Assembly (NCBI GenBank): GCA_002389055.1
Contig: DGNT01000181.1
Span: 13,944-59,576 of the forward strand
Reading direction: 5' to 3'
DNA length: 45,633 bases
From: Alcanivorax sp. UBA4485
GTDB taxonomy: Bacteria; Pseudomonadota; Gammaproteobacteria; Pseudomonadales; Alcanivoracaceae
The notes beneath the pieces were generated by a model, which ran no database searches, had not been told where the DNA came from, and saw only the letters and a list, made by a program, of their open reading frames with translations. Within the stretch, counting starts at the first letter, position 1; each line of letters starts with the position of its first letter. Both the position numbers and the translations under genes were made by a program. Positions 1 through 5,831 of this stretch are shown here, piece after piece.

Positions 1-98
1 GGAAGACGGTAACAGCGTCCGAGTTAAATGTCAATTTGCCCTTCTACATTACACAACGTGCAGGTGGTCGTCCACATATGCAGAATGACTCCGTAGGC

Positions 99-127
99 TT
101 GCTATTAGGTAGCGCGCTATTTAATAT
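99..127 (+). promoter_or_regulatory. Candidate sigma70 promoter of ohrR-ohr
   Basis: A -35-like TTGCTA (99-104) and a -10-like TAATAT (122-127) are separated by 17 bases. A start point about seven bases after the -10 would fall at or next to the ohrR ATG at 134. No Shine-Dalgarno sequence is visible there, so the ohrR message may be leaderless. Seen in sequence; promoter function is inferred. Confidence 0.45.
104..125. promoter_or_regulatory. Imperfect palindrome, candidate OhrR operator
   Basis: The half-sites ATTAGGTAGCG and CGCTATTTAAT form a 22-base inverted repeat with 9 of 11 positions paired and a perfect TAGCGCGCTA centre. It fills the spacer and part of the -10 of the candidate ohrR promoter, where a dimeric MarR-family repressor would block polymerase. 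OhrR proteins are known to bind AT-rich palindromes in their own promoters; assignment to this OhrR is inference. Confidence 0.45.
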
Positions 128-133
128 CACGCT

Positions 134-586
134 ATGAATAACGACACCGACACCCTGCTCAAGCTCGACCTCCAGGTCTGCTTCGCCCTCTATTCCACCA
201 ACCTGGCCATGGCCAAGGTGTACCGGAAACTGCTGCGCGAGCTGGACCTCACCTATCCCCAATACCTGGTGATGATGGTGTTGTGGGAAGAGGGCGCCGA
301 CGGCGGCGACCCGCTCAGCGTATCGCGCATCGGCGAGCGCCTGTTCCTGGATTCCGCCACCCTGACGCCGCTGCTCAAGCGCCTGGAAAGCGCCGGCCTG
401 ATCGCCCGCCGCCGCGCCGCCGAGGACGAGCGCCGCGTCGACGTGCGCCTCACCGACCAGGGCCGCGCCCTGCGTGAACGCGCCGAAGCGATCCCCGAAG
501 CGGTGGCCTGCGCCAGCCAATGCGAACCCGAAGAACTGGCGGCCCTGAAAGCCCAGCTCGACGACCTCCGCCAGAAACTGCAATAA
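134..586 (+). CDS. ohrR: OhrR, organic-peroxide-sensing MarR-family repressor
   Basis: MarR-family winged-helix repressor of 150 residues. The N-terminal segment LQVCFALYS places the peroxide-sensing cysteine at Cys16, and Tyr30 and Tyr41 match the pair that hydrogen-bonds the sensing cysteine in characterised OhrR proteins. The winged helix follows (SRIGERLFLDSATLTPLLKRL, then the DERRVDVRLT wing). Two cysteines near the C-terminus (about 126 and 130) suggest a 2-Cys regulator that forms an intersubunit disulfide on oxidation. It lies 12 bases upstream of ohr on the same strand, so the repressor is probably co-transcribed with its target and autoregulated through the palindrome at 104-125. 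The ATG lacks a clear ribosome site. Confidence 0.92.
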   Translation: MNNDTDTLLKLDLQVCFALYSTNLAMAKVYRKLLRELDLTYPQYLVMMVLWEEGADGGDPLSVSRIGERLFLDSATLTPLLKRLESAGLIARRRAAEDERRVDVRLTDQGRALRERAEAIPEAVACASQCEPEELAALKAQLDDLRQKLQ

Positions 587-598
587 AGGAGAACCACC

Positions 599-1027
599 AT
601 GACCATCGAAAAAATCCTCTACCAGGCCGAAGCCCGTGCCACCGGCGGCCGTGACGGCCGCGCCGTCTCCAGCGACGACCAGCTCAACGTCAAACTCACC
701 ACCCCCAAGGCCCTCGGCGGCGCCGGCGGCGAAGGCACCAACCCGGAGCAACTGTTCGCCGCCGGCTACTCCGCCTGCTTCCTCGGCGCCCTCAAGCTGG
801 TGGCCGGCAAAGCCAAGGTGAAGCTGCCCGAAGACACCCACATCGACGGCAAAGTGGGCATCGGCCCGGACGGCCAGGGCTTCGGCCTCGCGGTTACCCT
901 CAGCGTCACGCTGCCCGGCCTGGAGCAGGCGCAAGCCGACGAGCTGGTCAACACCGCCCACCAGGTCTGCCCGTACTCCAACGCCACCCGCGGCAACATC
1001 CCGGTGGACCTGGAAGTCCATGTCTAG
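599..1027 (+). CDS. ohr: Ohr, organic hydroperoxide resistance peroxidase
   Basis: Ohr/OsmC-fold thiol peroxidase, 142 residues, the usual length. It reduces organic and fatty-acid hydroperoxides in the cytoplasm, in the family using lipoyl-protein electrons. The catalytic Cys60 lies in GYSACFLGAL and the resolving Cys124 in HQVCPYSNATRGN. Arg18 and Glu50 match the active-site pair that activates the peroxidatic cysteine. A good ribosome site (AAAGGAG) precedes the ATG. It is the second gene of the ohrR-ohr operon, and its expression should rise when OhrR is oxidised. Nothing looks truncated. Confidence 0.95.
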   Translation: MTIEKILYQAEARATGGRDGRAVSSDDQLNVKLTTPKALGGAGGEGTNPEQLFAAGYSACFLGALKLVAGKAKVKLPEDTHIDGKVGIGPDGQGFGLAVTLSVTLPGLEQAQADELVNTAHQVCPYSNATRGNIPVDLEVHV

Positions 1028-1081
1028 CTTCCGACCTGCTAGGCTAGAAGCATTCCCGAAACTCAATACGCAGAGCAGACC

Positions 1082-1282
1082 ATGCAAACCGACCCCAAAG
1101 AGATGTCGCGATTGGAGAAGCTTCACTCCATGGAGGCCATCTGGGAAGCCTTACACGATGACCTGGGTGGTGATCTGGACTCACCTCAGTGGCACGGTTA
1201 TGAGTTGCAAGAACGGCAAAGACGTATTGATGCGGGCGAAGCATCCTTGCTCAGCCTCCAAGAATTAAAAACCAGGAGATAG
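1082..1282 (+). CDS. Small orphan antitoxin-like protein (addiction-module component family)
   Basis: 66-residue acidic protein. The pattern MEAIWEALHDDL, then SPQWHGYELQERQRRIDAGEA resembles the addiction-module component family (TIGR02574-like), which is normally paired with a RelE/ParE toxin gene immediately downstream. Here no toxin follows: the next 200 bases are a REP-like repeat and then the unrelated quinone oxidoreductase. It is therefore an orphan antitoxin-like gene, perhaps the remnant of a lost pair. The ATG at 1082 is preceded by a weak purine-rich stretch. Family assignment is from pattern memory and moderately sure. Confidence 0.6.
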   Translation: MQTDPKEMSRLEKLHSMEAIWEALHDDLGGDLDSPQWHGYELQERQRRIDAGEASLLSLQELKTRR

Positions 1283-1287
1283 CGGGT

Positions 1288-1469
1288 GGGTCTTGTGGGA
1301 GCGGGCCCCGCCCGCGAAAGGCAAGCTTAGCTTGCCGGCAAAGGTTGCCCCGCAGGATCCCGGAATCCTTCGTAAGAACCGCTTCTAAACGGCCGATCAA
1401 GTGGCCACTCTGGTATCCTGCCGGGAGCTTTGCTCCCTTTCGCGGGCAAGGCCCGCTCCTACAAGACCC
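1288..1469. repeat. REP-like element, full inverted form (copy 1)
   Basis: The ends GGGTCTTGT and ACAAGACCC are exact inverted repeats. Inside them the cores GGAGCGGGCCCCGCCCGCGAAAGG and CCTTTCGCGGGCAAGGCCCGCTCC face each other. The middle holds GGATCCCGG and a CTCTGGTATCCTGCCGGGAG stretch shared with copies 2 and 3. It separates the antitoxin-like gene from the oxidoreductase and could fold as a long hairpin in RNA. Confidence 0.8.
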
Positions 1470-1488
1470 ATCCCCATCAGGAGGCACC

Positions 1489-2463
1489 ATGGCGACAGCG
1501 ATGATCATGCATGAAGCGGGCGGGCCGGCCGTGCTGCGGCCGGAAACCGTGACGGTGGGTGAGCCGGGCCCCGGGCAGGTGCGTCTCAAGCAGACCGCCA
1601 TCGGCGTCAACTTCCACGATATCTACGTGCGCTCCGGGCTGTATCAGACGCTGCCGCTGCCGGGGATCCCCGGGCTGGAGGCCGCCGGCGTGGTGGAAGC
1701 GGTGGGCGAGGGCGTCACCGCCTTCGCCGCCGGCGACCGGGTCGCCTACACCTCCGGCAACTACGGCGCCTACGCCGACCAGCGTCTGATCGATGCCGGC
1801 CGGCTGGTGCGCTTGCCCGACGACATCGACGACGTGCTGGTGGCCGGCATGATGGTGCGCGGTCTTACCGCCCGCATCCTGCTCACCGACGTCTTCCCGG
1901 TGCGCGAGGGCAGCGTGATCCTGGTCCAGGCCGCCGCCGGCGGAGTGGGGCAGTTACTGTGCCAGTGGGCGCGCCACCTGGGCGCCACCGTGATCGGCAC
2001 GGTCGGCAGCCAGGAGAAAGCCGAGCGAGCACGCAAGCACGGCTGCCACCATGTGATTCTCTACCGGGAACAGAATGTGGTGGACACCGTCAAGCAGCTT
2101 ACCGACGGACGCGGCGTGGACGTCGCCTACGACTCCGTGGGCAAGGACACCTTCTACGATTCCCTGGCGTGCCTGGCCCCGCGCGGCCACCTGGTCAACT
2201 TCGGGCAATCCTCCGGCCCGGTGGAACCGCTCGCCATGCCGCGCCTGGCCGCCGGCTCCTTCACCGTGGTGCGGCCCATGCTCGGCCACTACACCGCCAA
2301 CCCGGCCGACCGCGACGCCGCCGCCGACGCCTTTTTCCAGGCCCTGCGCGACGGCATCCTCACCCCCGACGACCCGGTCCGCTACGTCCTCCAGGACGTG
2401 GGCCAGGCCCACGACGACATGGAAGCCCGCCGCACCCACGGCGCCGTCGTCCTGATTCCGTAG
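1489..2463 (+). CDS. qor: Quinone oxidoreductase, zinc-independent MDR family
   Basis: 324-residue NADPH:quinone reductase of the QOR branch of the medium-chain dehydrogenase family. The N-terminal GroES-like half includes IGVNFHDIYVRSGLY, the family signature, and the Rossmann half has the nucleotide-binding AAAGGVGQLLCQWAR near residues 150-165. Catalytic zinc ligands are absent, as expected for QOR. The start at 1489 was chosen because it follows a clear AGGAGG and gives the standard N-terminus; the frame stays open upstream through the REP-like repeat but that part is not protein-like. Role: two- or one-electron reduction of quinones in the cytosol. It is monocistronic, with an 18-base gap to the next operon. 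Confidence 0.92.
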   Translation: MATAMIMHEAGGPAVLRPETVTVGEPGPGQVRLKQTAIGVNFHDIYVRSGLYQTLPLPGIPGLEAAGVVEAVGEGVTAFAAGDRVAYTSGNYGAYADQRLIDAGRLVRLPDDIDDVLVAGMMVRGLTARILLTDVFPVREGSVILVQAAAGGVGQLLCQWARHLGATVIGTVGSQEKAERARKHGCHHVILYREQNVVDTVKQLTDGRGVDVAYDSVGKDTFYDSLACLAPRGHLVNFGQSSGPVEPLAMPRLAAGSFTVVRPMLGHYTANPADRDAAADAFFQALRDGILTPDDPVRYVLQDVGQAHDDMEARRTHGAVVLIP

Positions 2464-2481
2464 AGATGCTATTCTCAAGCA

Positions 2482-2877
2482 ATGATATCGACAGACACAG
2501 ACCAACTTATCAAAACAACGCTCCAGCCGTTCAGTCCTCGGTTGGTAGTGGTGTTCGGGTCGATGGCTCGCGGTGAAGCGACCGCCTCCAGTGATTTGGA
2601 TATCGGAGTGATGCTGGAGAGTCCGCTAACCGTTGAGCAGCGGCAGGCCATGATCAAGGCACTCGCCGGTGCTTTGGGACGCCCCGTGGATCTGGTGGAT
2701 TTGAACCGTGTCGGCGAGCCTCTGCTCGGGCGCATCTTGAAAGAGGGTCGACGCTTGTTGGGCGCTCCGACTCACATGGCAACTTTGCTAAGCCGCCATC
2801 TTGCCAACGGTGAAGATTTCATCCCCCTACAAAAACACATCCTGGACACCCGGCGGCGCGCATGGATCAAGCCATAA
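2482..2877 (+). CDS. mntA: MntA-type minimal nucleotidyltransferase antitoxin
   Basis: 131-residue minimal nucleotidyltransferase. GSMARG (26-31) and SDLD (37-40) are the polymerase-beta-fold metal and phosphate motif GSxxxG-x-SDxD, and PVDLVDL supplies the likely third carboxylate near residue 72. In characterised MntA/HepT pairs the MntA protein adds AMP to a tyrosine of the HepT RNase and so neutralises it. The gene overlaps the next frame by 16 bases, the usual arrangement for these pairs. The C-terminal part after residue 95 reaches beyond the minimal fold. No strong ribosome site precedes the ATG. Confidence 0.85.
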   Translation: MISTDTDQLIKTTLQPFSPRLVVVFGSMARGEATASSDLDIGVMLESPLTVEQRQAMIKALAGALGRPVDLVDLNRVGEPLLGRILKEGRRLLGAPTHMATLLSRHLANGEDFIPLQKHILDTRRRAWIKP

Positions 2878-3269
2878 TCGATCAGAAACTGGAGTCGTTG
2901 CGGCGTTGTGTGCTCCGACTAAAAGAGCGCTGCCCTGAAACGCCCGAGCTACTGTCCGAAGACCTGGACGCTCAGGATATTGTGTCGTTGAACCTTACCC
3001 GGGCGATACAGTTATGCGTTGACGTGGCCGCCCATTGGCTCGCGGATCAGGACGATCTGGGTGCGCCGCAAACCATGGGTGAGACCTTCTCGCTGCTGGC
3101 GCAGGGCGACAAAATTCCCCAAGAGCTGGCCGACCGCCTTAGAGGCGCGGTCGGCTTTCGCAATATCGTTGTCCATAATTATGAAGCGGTGAACTGGGAT
3201 ATCGTCTTCCAACTTTGCCACGAACATCTGGATGACTTCCGGGACTTTGCCCGCGCCTTCTCCGGTTGA
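2862..3269 (+). CDS. hepT: HepT-type RNase toxin
   Basis: 135-residue helical HEPN/DUF86 protein. The catalytic RX4HXY motif is intact as Arg100, His105 and Tyr107 (RNIVVHNY), so the toxin looks active. The tyrosine of this motif is the residue AMPylated by MntA in studied pairs. It starts inside the mntA coding region and is probably translationally coupled to it. The expected role is a cytoplasmic ribonuclease held silent by MntA, acting in plasmid or phage stress. It is followed directly by a REP-like repeat. Confidence 0.87.
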   Translation: MDQAIIDQKLESLRRCVLRLKERCPETPELLSEDLDAQDIVSLNLTRAIQLCVDVAAHWLADQDDLGAPQTMGETFSLLAQGDKIPQELADRLRGAVGFRNIVVHNYEAVNWDIVFQLCHEHLDDFRDFARAFSG

Positions 3270-3282
3270 ACCCTCCAAGCCA

Positions 3283-3412
3283 TGTAGGAGGGGGCCCGGC
3301 CCGCGAAAGGCCGGCAAAGCCGGCCGGCAGGATTCCAGAGACCTCTGGTATCCCGCCGGGAGCTTCGCTCCCTTTCGCGGGCGAGGCCCGCTCGCACAAC
3401 TTCGCTCCCACA
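3283..3412. repeat. REP-like element, full inverted form (copy 2)
   Basis: Left core GTAGGAGGGGGCCCGGCCCG, then GCGAAAGGCCGGCAAAGCCGG with a strong internal hairpin; a shared middle (GGATTCCAGAGACCTCTGG, TATCCCGCCGGGAG); then the inverted right core CCTTTCGCGGGCGAGGCCCG. It lies between the convergent hepT and metallopeptidase genes. The extra TTCGCTCCCACAA at the right end extends the inverted match. Confidence 0.78.
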
Positions 3413-3441
3413 AATAAAAACGGCCCGCCGAAGCGGGCCGT
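3411..3441 (-). terminator. Rho-independent terminator of the metallopeptidase gene
   Basis: On the minus strand a stem of ACGGCCCGC and GCGGGCCGT (arms 3433-3441 and 3420-3428) is followed directly by TTTTTATTTG. This is a canonical GC hairpin plus U-run, about 40 bases after the stop of the minus-strand gene at 3479. Confidence 0.8.
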
Positions 3442-3478
3442 GGTGCGCCCCCCAAGGCGCGTAACCGGCAGGTCGGAA

Positions 3479-4372
3479 TCAGGGCGCGCCGGGAGGGCAG
3501 CCGCCGTCATAGTCGGTGGGGAAGATCCGTGAGATCAGGCCGTGCAGCGTCGGATCATAGGACGCCAGCTCGGCGCGGGTATTGACGCTGTTGTGCAGAC
3601 CGTTCGGCGGATCGGACTCCAGGTTGGCGTTGAACCAGGTCTGCACCCCTTCCGCCCAGTACTCTTCCACGTTGTCGTCGGCGTAGGTGTTTTCAAACAG
3701 ATTGTTGGCGACGGCGTCGTCATAGGCGGCCTGCACCGCGTCGCGGAAGTCCGGGTCCAGGTCCTCCAGCGCCATCAGGTCCACCGAGTGGGCGAACTCA
3801 TGCAGGAAGATGTCTTCGTGCACGCCCAGCGGCGCCTGATAGGGGTCGTTGTTGTAGCAGAGCACGTTTTCCTCGGTGCCGCTGCTCACCGGGCGCGCCT
3901 TGGTGGCGCCCAGCCCGCCGCGGGCGCGGTTGTCCCAGGTGTCGCCGGGAATCGGGAACACCGCGTCCAGATCCGAATAGGCGGGAATCTGGGTGATCCC
4001 TTCGCCGTCGCCGGTCACCGCCGCGATCGTACCGTTGGCGATCATTTCCGCCAGCAGATCCTGGCGCAGGCTCATCATCCCCAGAATGGTCTCGCAGGCG
4101 TGGGTCAGCGCCGGCGCCGACACCAGGTCGCCGCCAAGCACCGGCAGGCCGTTGGCGTCCGCGTACTGGGAATAGTAGGCGTCTTGCTCCGCGTTCAGGT
4201 TCAGGCTTGCGGGCACCGGGCCCACCGCGCAGGTGTAATCGGACACCGCGTTGGCGGTGAAGTCCCAGGTCCGCGCCGCGTTCAGCGCGTAAAGATCGTC
4301 GTTTCCATGTCGCTTCCCGCTTTCTCGTCGTTGTTTAACCAACGACGGTACGGGCCGCCGACAAGCGTTCAC
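3479..4372 (-). CDS. Zinc metallopeptidase-like protein, N-terminus probably lost
   Basis: 297-residue frame with the zinc-binding HEFAH at 191-195 and a likely third ligand Glu241 in EEYWAEGVQTWF. This is a gluzincin-like arrangement found in secreted proteins with the same YWAEGVQ segment. The conserved region begins near residue 50 (YYSQYADANGLPVL). The frame opens with GTG at 4372 and gives a basic start (MNACRRPVPSLVKQRR) with no hydrophobic signal peptide, although relatives are usually exported. Only about 25 bases separate the start from REP-like copy 3, so the original 5' end with its signal sequence may have been lost. Several cysteines (in DYTCAVG, HACETIL, VLCYNND, GGCPPG) fit an extracellular protein. 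Exact family and substrate are unknown. Confidence 0.62.
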   Translation of the reverse strand: MNACRRPVPSLVKQRRESGKRHGNDDLYALNAARTWDFTANAVSDYTCAVGPVPASLNLNAEQDAYYSQYADANGLPVLGGDLVSAPALTHACETILGMMSLRQDLLAEMIANGTIAAVTGDGEGITQIPAYSDLDAVFPIPGDTWDNRARGGLGATKARPVSSGTEENVLCYNNDPYQAPLGVHEDIFLHEFAHSVDLMALEDLDPDFRDAVQAAYDDAVANNLFENTYADDNVEEYWAEGVQTWFNANLESDPPNGLHNSVNTRAELASYDPTLHGLISRIFPTDYDGGCPPGAP

Positions 4373-4398
4373 ATCCCCTAATCAGGGAGGTCTCGAGC

Positions 4399-4549
4399 CT
4401 TGTGGGAGCGGGCCCCGCCCGCGAAAGGCAAGCGAAGCTTGCCGGCAGGATCCCAGAGCCCTCTCTACAGCAGGCCCTCAAAAAGCCTCTCTGGTATCCC
4501 GCCGGGTGGCTAGCGCCACCCTTTCGCGGGCAAGGCCCGCTCCCACAAG
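4399..4549. repeat. REP-like element, full inverted form (copy 3)
   Basis: The ends CTTGTGGGAGCGGGCC and GGCCCGCTCCCACAAG are perfect inverted repeats 151 bases apart. The middle has GGATCCCAGAGCCCTCT and TCTCTGGTATCCCGCCGGG, as in copies 1 and 2. It lies in the divergent gap between the metallopeptidase and yigZ. Confidence 0.82.
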
Positions 4550-4585
4550 CCGCTCCTGCCAACCGCCCGTGCTATCCTCCCAGCC

Positions 4586-5200
4586 ATGAGCTATCCCACC
4601 CCCGCCGGCCCGGTCGACCGCGAACTGATCATCAACAAAAGCCGCTTCATCGCCTGGCTGCGCCCGGTCCAGGACCGCGACCAGGCCCAGGCCGTGCTCG
4701 AGCAGGCCCGCGCCCGCTACCCGGACGCCAGCCACCACTGCCACGCCTGGCTGATCGGCGACCCGCAGTCCGGCCAGGGCGCCATGAACGACGACGGCGA
4801 GCCCTCCGGCACCGCCGGCAAGCCGATCTTCAACGTGATTCAGCACAAAGGGGTGGGCGACGTCATGGTGGTGGTCAGCCGCTACTTCGGCGGCGTCAAA
4901 CTGGGCGCCGGCGGCCTGGTGCGCGCCTACGCCGGCGCCGCCGAAGCGGTGCTCTCCGCCATGCGGGTCATCGAGCAGATTCCCGAGCAGACGCTCACCC
5001 TGCAGCTCGGCTTCGCCGACGAGCAGCCCCTGCGCCACTGGTGCGACCAGCATGGCGCCCGCCTGGAAGACATCCAGTACAGCCAGCACGTGACGGCCCG
5101 CGTCACCGCGCCGGAGCAATACCTGGACGACCTCCGCGCCTTCTGCGCCGCCAATGGCATCCTTCTAGGAGCGGGCCCCGCCCGCGAAAGGCCGGCATAG
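4586..5200 (+). CDS. yigZ: YigZ/IMPACT family protein
   Basis: 204-residue member of the YigZ (UPF0029/IMPACT) family. The signature SRYFGGVKLGAGGLVRAY lies near residues 93-110, preceded by DDGEPSGTAGKPI. The N-terminal half has the ribosomal-S5-like fold of the family, and the C-terminal half matches the DUF1949 region. The molecular role is not settled; eukaryotic IMPACT modulates translation. The last dozen residues (LLGAGPARERPA) are encoded by REP-like copy 4, so the natural C-terminus has been replaced or extended by repeat sequence and the stop codon belongs to the repeat. Confidence 0.9.
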   Translation: MSYPTPAGPVDRELIINKSRFIAWLRPVQDRDQAQAVLEQARARYPDASHHCHAWLIGDPQSGQGAMNDDGEPSGTAGKPIFNVIQHKGVGDVMVVVSRYFGGVKLGAGGLVRAYAGAAEAVLSAMRVIEQIPEQTLTLQLGFADEQPLRHWCDQHGARLEDIQYSQHVTARVTAPEQYLDDLRAFCAANGILLGAGPARERPA

Positions 5201-5213
5201 CCGGCCGGCAAGA
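5165..5213 (+). repeat. REP-like element, half form (copy 4), inside the yigZ 3' end
   Basis: CTAGGAGCGGGCCCCGCCCG followed by CGAAAGGCCGGCATAGCCGGCCGGCAAGAT matches the left half of copies 1-3; the inverted right half is absent. It supplies the final codons and stop of yigZ. Confidence 0.75.
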
Positions 5214-5313
5214 TTATTTGCACCGCCCATACAATTGGCGCATCTCACCATTGGCGGCGGGGCAGGGAAGCGGCAACCTTGTTGCCAATAATCACAATCA
5301 AGGAGAGCGCACC

Positions 5314-5712
5314 ATGCCCGTCGTCGACCCGGATCCCAAGCGCCTGCCGGACATCCTCAAAAGCATCCCCGCCGACACCCCCATTGTCATGCTCAACCTG
5401 CTGCGCTTCCGCGACAAAGCCCGCTACAAGGACGGCGAAGCCGACTACGACGGCCGCGAAGCCTACCGCCGCTACTCACTGGTGGCGTTCGAGAAGGTCC
5501 GGGGTGTGGGCGGCGAGATGTTGTGGGCCGGCGACACCCTGGCCGGCGTGATCGCCCCGGAAGGCGAGCGCTGGGACGAAGTGCTGCTGGTGCGCTACCC
5601 CTCGATCCAGGCGTTCGCCCAGATGCTGGCGGACCCGGAGTACAAGCAGGCCACCAAACACCGCACCGCCGCCCTGGAAGAGGCCCGCCTGATCTGCAAC
5701 CAGGAGAAATAG
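5314..5712 (+). CDS. DUF1330 family protein
   Basis: 132-residue small protein of the DUF1330 dimeric alpha/beta-barrel (ferredoxin-like) family, recognised from IVMLNLLRFRDKARY, the YRRYS segment and VLLVRYPSIQAFAQMLADPEY, typical of these single-domain proteins. The start was set at the ATG after AAGGAGAGCGC; the frame is open further upstream through yigZ and the repeat. No catalytic residue can be named and the family has no settled function. It stands alone, with 113 bases upstream and 119 downstream. Confidence 0.82.
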   Translation: MPVVDPDPKRLPDILKSIPADTPIVMLNLLRFRDKARYKDGEADYDGREAYRRYSLVAFEKVRGVGGEMLWAGDTLAGVIAPEGERWDEVLLVRYPSIQAFAQMLADPEYKQATKHRTAALEEARLICNQEK

Positions 5713-5831
5713 CCGCCAGGCCAAGCAGCTCGTTATAAGTAAAGAACAAACACGCAGTTGCAGGTTATAAAGGCGCAGGTACCATCGCTCTTTTCCTAGC
5801 CTGTAATCTTCAATCGGGTGCTTGGCCGTTT

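Noticed and set aside
3542..4381. Plus-strand open frame opposite the metallopeptidase
   Set aside because: No motif or ribosome site; the minus strand has HEFAH and a terminator.
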